Below, piece after piece: positions 41,190-54,800 of a stretch of 64,000 nt of DNA (position 1 is its first letter; each line of letters starts with the position of its first letter). The stretch covers positions 22,611,820 to 22,675,819 of the forward strand of contig OY727096.1 in assembly GCA_963402885.1 (NCBI GenBank), in the 5' to 3' direction. The DNA comes from Antedon bifida. Lineage: Eukaryota; Echinodermata; Crinoidea; Comatulida; Antedonidae. A program made the translations under genes and the position numbers. Below the pieces are notes generated by a model, which saw nothing but the letters and a program-made list of their open reading frames with translations, had not been told where the DNA came from and made no database searches.

Positions 41190-41546
41190 TTAAAGATATA
41201 TTGTCCCCCTAAAAAAATATTTTTTTAAATTTTTTTGTTGAATATGTTATTTTAATGTCACATAATAGTTATTCACTCTCACAAAAAATTGGGTCTGAAA
41301 AAAATGTATTTACCTGAGAAAAATGTAATTTAAAGCAAAAAATGGTCAAATTGTCTGGAAGACAATGAGTTTTTGGGTAATTTAACTGTTTATTTTGTCT
41401 TTTTATAGGTGAAATAATTTTTTTTTTTCCCTCGTTTTTTTTCTTATGGAAGTGAACAACTTCAATAAAACTGCAAAATGGCCTATTCAAAGTCCGATTT
41501 TAAAAATCTTTCTTTTTCATGATTTTGGGGGACAATACATCTTTAA
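41190..41546. mobile_element. piggyBac-like MITE with TTAA target sites, copy 2 (inverted)
   Basis: TTAA-AGATATATTGTCCCCC at the left and GGGGGACAATACATCT-TTAA at the right. Core is related to copy 1 in opposite orientation (TTAATGTCACATAATAGTTATTCACT; AATGGCCTATTCAAAGTC). Confidence 0.8.
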
Positions 41547-44297
41547 GGAAATTCATTAAAAATAATTAAAAAAACGATCGTTATCAACACATTATTGTGG
41601 TAATATTTGATTGTTTAAAATATTTATAAATGGTGGGAAACTGTTTTATGTAGAAATACATACAAAAAGAAGAATTTTAAAAAAACCAAATAACTATCTT
41701 TTTATTGATTATTATCAAGATTTAAACACAGATTTAATTTATTAGAATCTTGTGAGTTTACAAAGACAAAATTTCCCATGTACCTGTGTGTTATAAGATA
41801 AGATTGAAATCATCCCTACTTGTTGTCCGATTTGTTACCGACAGAGTTTATATTGTCCATTAATAAGTATTATGAAGTCAGCGGTGCCTTTGAAATCAGA
41901 ACCAAACCTGGTAGAAACAACTTAAGCGGTAAAACTTAAAAGCATGCATTTAGCTTTTCAGTTTGTTAACAATAAAACGTACGTTGATCAGGCTTGTATC
42001 TGTATAGATACTCTTATTTGTATTCAGGTGACTTTTGTATTGATAATTGAGCCGGTTCCTTTATTCTTCATTGTTCCACCATTGTCGGTTTAGTTTGTAC
42101 TTACCTGGTGTGAGTACCAATGCTAAAAATGCTAAAAAAAAATAATGAAAAATTGCTTGTACTGATCCTTTCAATACCCCCGATGGATTTGAATTTCCAG
42201 TTAAGTATGTTGACTTAAAATAACCTAAACTTTGGAAGATTTATTCCAGGCAATAAAGTGTATACATTTCATATTTGGTCATATACTATGTACATGTGTT
42301 TTAGATTAGGACATTCTCTTTAAAATTACAGGAATTCATTGTACTATTTATTAATATTATATTATATATTTATATATATATATATTTTGTGCATACTATT
42401 TCAGTAAAGTGAATATCCCAGTATCTAGTCACAATTAAAATGTAAGCAATACTTAATAAATTATAATTGATGGTACTAGTAGTAGACCTCCATTCATAGT
42501 GAATTAAATTTTTCATTTTTCTGTGAGTTTTGATTTTTCTGTTGCTATCCTATCAGTTTTTGTTTACACCATCTCAAATACATTTTTTAAAATTTTATGT
42601 GTATAACGTTTTTAGAGGAATGATTTTAGGAAGTACTTTGATGGGAAATTTTCCACCTTACTAATAGTATTACTTGGTCTGGGAAACTTGCCAACATTTT
42701 ACTGCACCTGAGGAAGCATGTATGTTTTACCAGGTGTGTTTGGACATGTTTAGAGGGCAGGCTACTTCCAGTTTTGGTTAAGAAAGAGCTAGTTCAAACA
42801 CAGTGGTAAAGGCTGGTAAATTTGATTCACCCATCATGTGCATCTTTCCTTTTAAGAAGGTTAGAGGGTTAGGTCAAGCCAGAGACTGAAAGTGCTTTCG
42901 TGTTCATCCCGGTTGATATAACTGTACATGCTTAGCACCACCAATATTCAATGAAGCGTAATATTCTGCCAAATTGTATCAATTTCAAATCGTTCTATGA
43001 TGCATGACTTGGAGATCATTTATCTGCTAATTCTTTTGAAAACTTGAGCCATCGTTTTGTTAGACTGCGAATAGAATAATTTCACTCACAAAAGTGTGTA
43101 ACAAAATATTCTCACGCAATCAAAGTTGAATGAAATTTCAACATCTTCTGAATCGGCTAATTAATTGGCTGCTTCCACACCCTTCTTGGTTTTCTTTAGA
43201 AAGCCAAGGACAACGAAAATTGTTACTTGTAAGATGATTTGACAAAGGTATTATGTCTTGTTTCTTATTTTATTGTCATAATAATAATAAAATCATTTAT
43301 AATGAACCATATCCAATCAATGATTGTTCATAGGCACAGTACATACATGTATAAAACCATAATAAGAGAAAATACCATAACGATCTATGACAATTAAAAC
43401 TAGTGATACTACAGTAATTAAAACTGTTAAAAAAATGTAATGTAGGTAAAAATGTATGTTAAAAATTTCAAGACAAAGATAAGACAATGGGTAGTCTCGG
43501 TTTAGGCGTCGATTCGGCTTAACATTTGAAAAAAGGGGGGAAAATGGCAAAACGTCGAACAAAAATCAAAACAGGTACTGGTTGCACTTGAAAGGAATAT
43601 TAACAATGTGAAAAGAAACAACTAGAGACTTTTGTGAGAAAGGGGTATGTGCATATAGTGCAGTCTAATGGTTTCAGTCCTTCCGTTATAGGCTAACTGT
43701 ATTCTTTAGAAAGCCAAGTACTGATACTACGTATCCGTTAATGACGGCCATGTGTCTTCAGTAGAAGACGGCTACAAGAAGAGTAACTGTATTAATATAT
43801 AAATTGTCATGTAATTTTTAAAAATTTAAGAAAATATTATCAAGCAAAAATACTTTGACTTGTAAATTTAAGATTTGCTCAACAAAGAAATCTTATCTTA
43901 ATGAATTATTATTATATAGAATTACTATATTTTTTCTTTTTCACAAACTGGTTAACCAGAATTCCCTGGTCGGCCTATGGAAAAAGTAACGAGGTGAACC
44001 ATGTGTGTAGATGTGATCAAGTGTCTCCTGACAGTCTCCACCATAAAACATGGAATCATGTTAGCTATGTAGTTTCTGGCACATTTTCAAACATGAATTA
44101 TGAGTAACAATTATGTGAACCATTTTAATGTTGGAAGTTCACAAACTAAGTGAAATGTTCCAACATAAAATTTGCATATCAAATTTGAATATTTATATTT
44201 GCATGGCCTATGTTGTTCTTTGTGAAAACCGTCATTCAATAATATTGACACGTTTTTGATACACACATGTTAGTTTGCATAAACCAAATTGATTGGA
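41547..44297. other. Noncoding stretch
   Basis: AT-rich; only simple sequence (TATATATATA at 42360-42385) and a twice-seen CTTTAGAAAGCCAAG phrase (43195 and 43706). No gene recognised. Confidence 0.4.
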
Positions 44298-44529
44298 AAT
44301 GTTAATTAATAATTTGTATATAGCCGGGTATAGTCCTGTTATTGTTGTTATATTATATATATATTGTATTGTTATTATTTATACCAGAGGGCCCTGTTAT
44401 GGTCACTGGCTGTAATGTTAATTAATAATTTGTATATAGCCGGGTATAGTCCTGTTATTGTTGTTATATTATATATATATTGTATTGTTATTATTTATAC
44501 CAGAGGGCCCTGTTATGGTCACTGGCTGT
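44298..44529. repeat. Tandem duplication, 2 x 116 bp
   Basis: AATGTTAATTAATAATTTGT...GTCACTGGCTGT repeats head-to-tail at 44298 and 44414 with essentially no differences. Confidence 0.95.
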
Positions 44530-46700
44530 GATGTACTAGTAACCCCTTACTCGTCTCGAAAGATGTACTAGTTTCTTTAAAGTGCACATGAGCTAGATGT
44601 TTACACTGGACCTATGGTTTATAGTCCTTATCTGAGAAAACTCATTCTACCACCAGAACCATGGAGCGAGTGAGCCTCAAAACCCTTTCTGATGTTATGG
44701 CTACGTAATTATGGTTCCACTGTATTACCTGCTCACTCCTATGGGCCATGGGTATGAAATATGTTGAAAATGAGGGTTGGGATTAGACTCTGATTTCATT
44801 AATATTGGATTTACCATATTTGTTGTGTCCGACATTTAGCCTTAATTAGTGGTTGGGATTATTCTCAAGCATGGGAATTTACTTGGACATAATATGGTAA
44901 TATTTGTTGGAAACACTTCTGTTATGATCAGAAGATATTCAGTATAAAAATGATTAAGAAACATAATTAAATTAAGACTATTAGTCCTACCAGTTTGTTG
45001 TGAAACCAACTTTTTACCACTAATGTGCGGTTACCTAGATACCATCATGTATTTGCATGTATACAGGTATTTAGTTACAGACTTAACTGTGATTTGCAGA
45101 AAGATGTTATTGATGCTTATTCTAACATGTTGACTAAGCACGTAACTCTGACCATCAACGTTGGTTGGTTACGTTAAACGTTGTTCCTTCTTGGATTAAA
45201 AAACAAACTGCTCAGAGAAGTGTGTTGTCTATGTACAATTTTGTATACATTTGTTCACACTCATATTTTAGTCCTCGCAATTAAATTGTATTCTTCAAGT
45301 TATAATAAAATCCAATATATACAAAGAATCAATGTTCTAATATACTTACATAAAATGATATAATGCTTTAACTCGTATTGTATTTCCATTAATGCCTTTA
45401 TATTGTGTCATTCTTGCAATGCTTCATTTCATCCAACTATCAATTTCTTTCTTTATTCAGACACATAATTTAGGGAAAAGGCCTTGCAAATAAAGTTTTA
45501 CAATAATTCATCAAATTATGTAAAATTATAACAAAGAAGCTATATATTCCAAACATACAGTACACATCATATTCATATTGTTTAGTTACTTGTTTTTTGC
45601 TAAATGCCATATCAATCCCATGTCATACTCATAAATAAAAACATTTAAGTTTTGAATTTACTAATTGAAGCAGTTGGCAGGGGTCAATTATGGTCATATT
45701 GCACTGCTTAGTATAATAAACCATTTTTTTCATTATTTTGTTCCTGGTCCTGACCGGATACTTTTATATAGGCACAAATCTAATGGTATGAATAACTACT
45801 TGTTAATAAGCAGCTGAGTAATAGTGAAGGAAACATATCTCACAAAATATCTCAAGGAGGGAGAGGAAGATTTGGAAGAGAGGTGTGTTTTTATTTTTAA
45901 CAGAAGAAATAGTACCGTAGTTGGTAGCACCGACATGACTTTAGGGGAGAAGCATGTAATTGAAAAGTATTATCTAAGTCCACAGCGCATTGAGACATTG
46001 TTTGTGGAATGAGCTATACAAATATATTGACATTAGCAGCATTCATTCCACTGTTATTCCTATCTGTATCCTCATTCCCATCACATGGAAGAATAAGAAA
46101 AAATTAAAACTTTAGATACAATTAAAAACTTTCAAATGACAATACTGTATTATAAAAAAAGAGGATGGATCAGTAGGATAGAGAAATAAAATTGGTTGCC
46201 ACAACCTCCCTCTTTCTCAAACGCCTATATACTGAAACTATCCCAAGAGGCTGTGGAGACAACATCACTAGAGGGATTAAAATATCGTATCCCTTATGTT
46301 GACATATATTAGAAATATGAAATTATCTTTAAACAAAAAAAAAATATTATTTGTAATAATAATAATAATATAAAACGTGTGGAGCACAAAATTTAAGGAA
46401 AATTAGGAAGCCTAGCTGCATGAATGTGACAAGCTCCTGTGCGACTTTACTCAAATGACTGCACAGTATAGGAAGATGATGATGACATTTGCATTGTGAA
46501 ACATTTGGCTCCACTTAGATGCAATAAGATCAAAATGTATCATAACTTTGATTTAATGGTTGCAGATTGTGGCAGGTAGAGTTTGCTACAGGATCAAGTA
46601 TCTATTTAATTTGGCATGGTTCCTACAGCCATTTGGGAATTTTTAATATTCTCTATTCCAGCCCTTTTCTAGATCACCTGGTCCGCTGGTATAGCTGGTG
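44530..46700. other. Noncoding stretch
   Basis: No recognised gene. The open frame 45824-46012 is Lys/Glu-rich but lacks splice sites at its edges and any family resemblance. Confidence 0.35.
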
Positions 46701-46704
46701 CATC

Positions 46705-46830
46705 TATATAATAATAATAATATATAGCACAATGCTTCTAAGCGATTTACATTATTACTCCGGACATTTTTTGGATCAAACACATAGTCAGGACAATTGT
46801 GTTTTGACTTTACCAGGCATATAATACTGT
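46705..46830. mobile_element. GGATCAAACACAT-family repeat, short copy
   Basis: AATATATAGCACAATGC, GCGATTTACATTATTACTCCGG and ACATTTTTTGGATCAAACACAT match 16165-16400. Confidence 0.6.
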
Positions 46831-47550
46831 ATAGCGATATAATTAATTCCAATGGCAGGTTCTACTTTAAGTTGCTTACATTAATATTGTGAAATTTCAA
46901 AAACCTACACTTAGTACCTTCATCTCATTTAGAGCCCCTCAAAATCATCAATCTTGAAATATGGTTGAATAAATAAACTACATAAGCATACAATTGTCCA
47001 AAAAAATCTTTCCTGTCTTAAGATCTGTGCATAGACTTTAAAAAATGCTTCAAGTGTCGGGCTTTGGTACCTTTAGTATAGGGACCTAGGAAACCCATTT
47101 TGCCACTATTTCTCAATCCACAAGTACAAGTCTTCTGTGTATATTTATTATTAAACCAGGTGAAATATAGCATCAAGTCTCCAGTGTACAAACAGTAAAT
47201 CTATAGTCATTCAAAACACATTGTTAATGTATATTACATATATTCATTGAGTAAACATCAAAATTTAAATTGTTCCATATTGAAAACAAACATGTGTTTT
47301 AATTTGTTGAACAATGGTACTTCTAAAACAGTTTATAACCTCAATAAAAAAAAAAGTTGTTTTTATTGTTTAAACCATAAATTACATTTTATAATTGCTT
47401 TAGACAAAAGGACTGTCAAAAATGATGTCAGTCATTTGTGTTTTTTTAATCTACTGTAGCACTTTTCCAACAGACTGGTTGTAAATTTTCTTGGTTTTTC
47501 TCTATAATATGTGTTTTTCAAAACCACTCTTTTGTGGCTTACATAAACAA

Positions 47551-47838
47551 CATAACAGACATTACCGATTATAATCAGAGGCAATTTCGTTAAGAAATAA
47601 TTTTTGTTGTATTTTTTCACAAAATTCAAATCCTTATACCTGCACCATCAGTACCAATATTGTTAATGATGCATAGACGGATGGAAAATGAAACATAACA
47701 GACATTACCGATTATAATCAGAGGCAATTTTGTTTTTTAAATCATTTTTGTTGTATTTTCTCACAAAATTCAATTCCTTATACCTGCACCACCAGTACCA
47801 ATATTTTTAATAATGCATAGACGGATGGAAAATGGAAA
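47551..47838. repeat. Tandem duplication, about 2 x 143 bp
   Basis: CATAACAGACATTACCGATT...GCATAGACGGATGGAAAATG at 47551 and again at 47694, with scattered substitutions and a few short gaps. Confidence 0.9.
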
Positions 47839-48204
47839 AGATAGGACATGAGGTTCAGTTCAGCACTTCTTTTTTACAATTTTTAGGCCTTCCTCCTCCC
47901 CACCCCTATTTTAAATTCCTGGAACCTTACCGCCAATGTAATGTATAGTTTCCAACTACAACATTATCATTGATCGCTTACCATGATAACTTTATGAACT
48001 TATCATGGTGCATGGATACAAGGCAGTTCTGTAGTAGGCCAGACCAAATTATTCCATAAAAGTTTGATTTATTTTCACATTATGACACAGCAAATAATAC
48101 CTTTTTGATAATCATATAATAAATATTAAAAATATTGTGGATTTAGTAAGTTTATGTTGACAAAGGGTGACTTCCGATCCAACAGATTATAGTCTAGATC
48201 TTTA

Positions 48205-48418
48205 CTATCCAGGGTCTTATAAATGATGATATAATTGATTTTTTTAAAAATCCTGGATAACTGTATATATAACAATCTCTGTACAGTAGTAAATATCTGA
48301 GGACAAAGACCAAGTCTTATAAATAATGATGAAGTGATTTTTGAGGAAAAAAAAATCTTAGACAACTGTATATATATAACAACCTCTGTACGGTAATAAA
48401 TATCAGGACAAAGACATT
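48205..48418. repeat. Imperfect tandem duplication of about 105 bp
   Basis: GTCTTATAAATGATGATATAATTGATTTTT...ATAACAATCTCTGTACAGTAGTAAATATC is followed by a matching unit from about 48315 ending GGACAAAGAC. Confidence 0.8.
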
Positions 48419-48464
48419 TTGTAATATTTTATTTAGCAAATCAAACTTAATTCTGATACAAATT

Positions 48465-48668
48465 AACCGATAAACTGCCTGTGGAAACAGGGGTTAACCG
48501 ATTCCACTCGAGAAAAATTAACTCATAATTATCTCACTCAAATCGGATAATTATCGAATAAATGCAATAATTTTCGTTGGGCATCTGGTTGTTTGATAAT
48601 GACACTTTATTGGTTTAAAAAATTAACTGATAATTTTGTATTGGTTGCAGAAACAAAGCCTATAGGAA
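48465..48668. mobile_element. Possible relative of the Harbinger-like MITE
   Basis: Right end GGTTGCAGAAACAAAGCCTATAGG resembles the 36290-36308 terminus (GCAGCAGAAACAGGGCCTAT). Left end (CTGTGGAAACAGGGGTTAACC) is less clear. Internal TTAACTSATAATT-like phrases are inverted. Confidence 0.35.
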
Positions 48669-50544
48669 ACATGTGCAATTGTATTGCAATTTTTTGCTAT
48701 ACAATTTTATAAATGTGAAGCAGTGAGTTGGTTTTATATACTGTAGCTTTTTGCTTCTCTACTTTGGAGAAATAATTTCATGAAAGAAAGACATTTTTCT
48801 CACAATAATTTGTGTTTTGTAAGGATTTTGATAGCTATCTTCTATCTTTCTGTCACCTCTATCACTACAAATTAATAACAAACTCTGTGTAGTAAACATC
48901 AGATCTAGTCATTGTAATGAGATATGATGCGATTGTGATGATGCCAGATCCAGGTTTATGAATTCCACTTGCATGAGACCATAATATTAATTATTTCCAA
49001 GAAATAATTCCATACGGCTGCTAGTAGCATGACATCAGTCCATAGATGATTGACATTTCCATAAAAATATGCTGATTTTGTTTCCCTATATAGAACATAG
49101 CCTGATGTCTTATATTGTTCTTTAATGGTAAAGATTTTTTTTTTATTTGACATTTTTTTAATTGACTGTAGTTTTGTAGAAATGTGCATCTTTTTTTAGA
49201 ACTTAATAATAATAGTTTTGACTCATCACTTCAGAATTAAGAATTAAGCCTATGAATTAGTGATAATTCAACCATTATTTTGATGTGCATTGTTGTACTA
49301 CTACAGTAGTACTACTAGTATGATTACTACAGTATTTATTGGTATAAATCATGAAGTTGTAGAAATTCAGTTAATAGATAATGGAAAACTAATAATAAAT
49401 TAATGGACAAATTTAATTTTATCTTATCGTATGGTAAGCTCCCCTTAGTAGAGCAAATACTATTGTTGGTATCTAGTACTGACACCTGACTATTGGTTTG
49501 TGTAATTTTTCATATCCTAATAGCCAAACCTTGATATTAATCTTGATTTTTATTAATTAAATATACTACAAACAATACAGCTATTGTCTTTATTTTGATA
49601 TAGTACAATTTCCGAAATAAAAATTCACTGAAAACAAGAATTCTGTGTAATTCTCAGAGATTTTGGGTGTGTCTTTTAATTGTTGTATATTATTATAGAC
49701 ACACTGTATCTATTACTGTACTGAACTTATGTTTTTTCTCACACCAGTACTAAAATTATATCTTTAACTTTTCTTTAGGAGAATTTCAGTAGATTTGTTG
49801 AATCTGAAGCAGACAGGGTTAAAGCTTATTGATAACCTAACTTTAAGGATTTACTTAAACTACCACAATACCAGTGAAGATTAACTTTTGCTACCTGCTT
49901 ACTAAGCACCTTATCATTGCTTAGCAACCATTTGCCCTCTAGCTGACGACATGGTCGGAATTCTATAACAAAATATAATTATGGTGAGTTTGTTTTTTTT
50001 TATATATTTAAAAATGGCTCTAAGCATTTTAAATACAAAACCATTACTAAATCTTATTTCTATTATTACATTTAATAATACAAATATAAATTCTTTGTAA
50101 ACTTGTAAAAATTGTTCTTGCTGAATTGAAATTCTAAGGTTCATTAACAATTTTACAAGTAGAATAAAAATATATACAAAGCACAAAAATTCAAAGGAGG
50201 GGCGTGGGAGCGGAGCATGCTAGGTGAGGAAGGCTGATTTGAATAATGCGGATGATTATACAGGTGGGCTAATAACAGGTGGTTGCTAACAGGTGACTGT
50301 GAATGTTTTTTACTGTTGTGAATGTTATACTAATGTTATGAATTTCCTCAAGATACTGCAACAAAACATTCCCTTGACAGTCATCTTTTAATGCTAGTTT
50401 AAACTTCGATACACTTTGACTGATATTGTTTTTAGAGCACAAATTTAGCAGAAATGCAGTCAATATAACAATTATATTTTTTAAAATTTAAAACAGTTTT
50501 ATTCAGCTTTTTCAGCAGAAGCGGGTCCATAGATCATGTTAGGG

Positions 50545-50728
50545 AAAGGCCAATTTACACAGCAGACTGCGTAGCTTTGTTCATTAAAATTGTTCCACAT
50601 TGAATCTGTATCAATCCTCAGTGGAAACTGCCCGTCCGCTCCGCGCTTTGTGTAAATGGTCATAAGGAATAACATAAGCTTCTATATTTGTATTACCGTT
50701 ACTGCTCGTCTGTGTAAATTGGCCTTTA
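50545..50728. mobile_element. MITE with AAAGGCCAATTTACACAG termini
   Basis: Left AAAGGCCAATTTACACAGCAGAC and right GTCTGTGTAAATTGGCCTTT are inverted copies; about 184 bp; GC-richer core with TCCGCTCCGCGC. Target duplication not clear. Confidence 0.75.
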
Positions 50729-51559
50729 TAATTTGTTTTGGAGAAAATTTTAGAATGTGAGAAGGTGTGATAACTGGCTTAGGTATGACTCTTGTAATCG
50801 CTTCTTATTGGGTGGTCTGATATTTGATTTATGCTGATATCTTTCCTTTTCTTCCTTTTTTCCTCCTTATCGAGGAAGTGATACATAACCTTTGACCTGA
50901 TAAGAGTATAGTACTTAGAATTAACCAAAACAATTCCTTGTTATTGTTTTTAATAGTAAATACTATTTATAATACAAACTACACATTCAAGTGCTACAGA
51001 CAGACAGTGATGTAGACACATTTTCCCCTTATACTTGAATTATTTTATACAAGTATAACCAATAAGTACTGTATGCATATTGATAAAAAAATGGTTTTTT
51101 TTAAAAATAATAATATTAGACAAAATCATTTTATCTCTTATTTTGATCATCCAATCCAATTTAGTAATTACTATCACATGAGGTTAAACTTGAATCACCC
51201 CACTAAAAAAAAAATCACATGATGTAATAATGGTGTGAACAAAATAACTTTAATATTTTCAGTTGTTTAGTGTTTTGAAATGTATATTTATCAAAAACAA
51301 AGATGCTATTAGAATTACAAGCATTTGATTTTAAGCAATTCAAATAAATCCATTACTCTTGATTGGTTGAAAATTAATGAAATAATAATTTATCAAGAAA
51401 GTAAATTTACCATATCCTTGAAATGAAAAGACAATTTTTAAGTTGCCACTTTCAAAATCATAGATCAGATTTTCTGCAGACTCTCGTCTCTGTCATAGGT
51501 AGGTCACAATTATTATTAATGATGATAAGCATGTAAGTTTTCAAGAGTTCTCATAGGGA

Positions 51560-51835
51560 CCTTTCAATTTTTTTATGACCTATGACCTATGCATATTGTG
51601 TTGGTCATTTGGACCTAGAATCCGACAAAACTGTGTTAAGGAATTAGGTGAGAAAGTACATCCCAATGTCCTCACATGTGCACATGTTTTGATTTGCGAC
51701 GACCAATGACCGACCTAGGTCAGATCAACTGATGTGTCGTTGGTCGTCGTCTGGGCTAAGAATTCGTAAAACATATGTTGAGGTGAGAAGCGTGGACACA
51801 CATCCGAATGTCCCCGCATGCGCAAAATAAATTAA
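51560..51835. repeat. GC-richer segment with two diverged direct halves
   Basis: GGTGAGAAAGTACATCCCAATGTCC...ACATGTGCACATG is echoed by GGTGAGAAGCGTGGACACAC then CCGAATGTCCCCGCATGCGCA about 125 bp later. CGACGACCAATGACCGACC and CGTTGGTCGTCGTC form an inverted pair between them. Probably a mobile-element remnant. Confidence 0.45.
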
Positions 51836-54800
51836 CATGACTAGTTTCAATTTTTTTTTCCGATTTTTGTCGCAAATCAAAATCTCTTTAATATAAATTA
51901 TAAAGTTGATAGCCGGGTCAATGGATCCTTATCAATGCTACATCATTTATTTAAGGCTAATTGCTCCTGTGACTTCCTCTTGTGTCCAATCTAACTCCCG
52001 GACTTAAAATTGTATGGGATTATGATTAAGCCAAAAAAATTTTGATAGTGAAGTTTGATCATCTTTGAAATGTGTTGTACTATAATTTTAATGAGTTAAA
52101 ATAATAATTTGTGACTTTAGCAATATATCGGTTTTCCTGAAAATGTATAAGAATTATCTATGGTCTTTTGCACAAAAAAAAATCTTGATTATAACTGGAA
52201 AACTGTGGATGTTATCGTGTATACAAACAAACAAAGCAAAACATTTGGCAAGTAAAAATCTTTTACACCATACCTCACCTTGTAGATACTCTAACAAGCA
52301 ATTTTGTTTTACTTTTAGTAAGTTTATAGAAATCTTAAGTGGTCCCTTGCATAAAGTTCAACTCAAGTTTAATCTATGGTACCTGACATTATAGTATTTT
52401 AATCCATTTTGTTCTTATGTTGTAAACACCGAAAATGAGTCAGTCAAGATCAGATATGATTCATGCTACCCGTTTCTATTTTTAAACCAGGGAACTACTT
52501 CATCGTAATGTTAATGATGAGTTAATACCAATTATTACTTTTTTAATGACGTCAAACTACATCTTGACATCATCAACAATTTGAATTCAATAGCAAACGC
52601 AACAGATAGTATAAGTCACTTCCTTTTGAACCCATTGGTAGAATCCTAGTTGTCGCCAGCCAGCCATGTGGAGGTCATTTCATACTTCGGACATTTCCAG
52701 TTTTTTCCATATCCTTTGCAAGCCACAATAATATGAGTTATTTACATTATTGGTCACCAGTGCTAATTGGTCATCAGTGTTAAAATACATTCAAGGTAAA
52801 AATATGAAAACAAAAGCAATTTGAACTGTAACACAAAAACAGTACCTATACACTAGTAGTAGGCCTACTGAAAGTGAATATAAAGAAAGTTAGAAATGAA
52901 TGCAATGTAAATTTTAATAAAATAATAAATGGAAGTCATTAAATTGTAACTAACTAGTAACTTGTTTTTCTAAATTATAACTATGTTAGTAATTCCTCCA
53001 TGATTATAAAAAGGATGCCAAACACTATGAATTAAATACTATATTAAATAGTAAATATTAAATAATAATATTAAATAGGTCTACTGTTACAAAATAATGT
53101 AAATTTGAAAAAAAAATCATGAAAATGATACACCGTCAGAATTAGTCAATTACAGTAAATTTTTTTTTTTTAATGTTACCATAAATAAAATTGAAGGAGT
53201 GGACTCTCTGTTGTTGCAGACGTTCTTGGACACCTGTTGTTTTTGTTTATATGTGTGTTGGTATTTGACAACATGGCCAAAGGTACTATACATAATAATT
53301 GACCATATCACACACTTCCTTAGCATTTGATTGGTGGATTTCGTATCTATTCAACTCAGCTCATAAAAATATTTTTCCCATTCAACTCATAAACAGTTAT
53401 TGTAGAATGAAATGACAGGAGTCATGAGGCCAAGAGGTTAACAGGGCCGTTAAAACCCATAAATTTGGCACAGGTTCAAGACTCCTCAACCAGTAGAATT
53501 GGATAAAGAAACTGGAGGTCCACCAGTGTACAAATCTGGCTTGTGAGCACTCTGCAAACGCAGTGCATCTTTTGGAAGAGTAAGGGGTTGTATACAAATA
53601 CTGTATTGTGTATTCCTTGCTATATAAGCAATTTATTATGTTATATAACATTTTTAAAAGTTATTAGTGGAATTATTTTCACTTTCAACCTGCCTATCCT
53701 ACTATAGTGCACTTTATAGGGAAATGACTTATATGTCTTATGACTTGTTTATTGCTGTAAACAAAAAGTATGACAACTACAAGAAATGAGTTTTAATCAA
53801 TCAATTTGAGGACGTGAATAATAGTTGTTTATGTTTTCAAATTGAGTTTAAAATATTTACCACCATGGAATAACTAATATCTAAAGCTATTACAGCTTTT
53901 AGATATATGTAGCTTTGAAATAAAATCTTCAAAAATTTATCTGTGTGTTTGAAATAAAATTTTCTTTAAAGGAAGCAAGCCAACAGGTAGTAGATGCTTT
54001 AATAAATGGACATTGGTACCTAATATACTGTACTATAATAAGAACAACTTTATTTCAAAACGGATGCAACAATTGAATCACCAGATTGGTGTTTTTTCAC
54101 AAATGCCGTTAATTATTATAAAACTATTTACAAATGTTACCATTTACAGTACTAAAGAGACAAAACTTATACAACTTCAAAAATAAAAGTTTCAATGAAC
54201 TGCATAAATGCATAATACCGAGTCAAATTTAGGATAGCTAATACTATGTCACTCTTAAAAAGGTGTTCTCTACTCAAGATGTCCTACAACAATTTTTTTG
54301 AAAGGCTAAGTTTAAGAACACACAATAATACACTGCAATAAGAAGCTGAAACTATAAAATAAAAACAGATATCTTGACCAAGTTCTTGTAAATCTGTTGT
54401 GCTGTTTTACTCATGATGATTACAATATTCATTGTAAAGAATTATGTATCTAGCGCCCTCATTTTCTATAAACTTTTTCTCATAGGGGTTGAACTTAATG
54501 TACAGTGAGATATCACCATTGAAGACCTAATATTTTAAATGCATCCTTATTTTAAAACATATTTAACCCAAAAGTAAATAAATTATTTGTGCTGATATGT
54601 TTTAATTGTATTTATTATGTTGTTGTATACATTAAAACAAAAATTGAACATTTCATAATAGAAATTTTTACTATTTTTCTTTATATAAATACCAAGATCC
54701 ATACATAAGTTTTTGGACCATTTAGCATGTTTTTTCTTCGAATAATTTACAAATAAAAATGCTACCTGAGGAAATGGAAGATATAATATTATCATATCCA

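Noticed and set aside
45824-46012. Lys/Glu-rich open frame
   Set aside because: No splice sites at its edges, no recognisable domain, compositional bias only.
49780-49884. Possible further exon after TTTCTTTAG
   Set aside because: One frame reads ENFSRFVESEADRVKAY and stops; its phase does not fit the preceding candidate exon, and the fitting frame looks non-protein-like.
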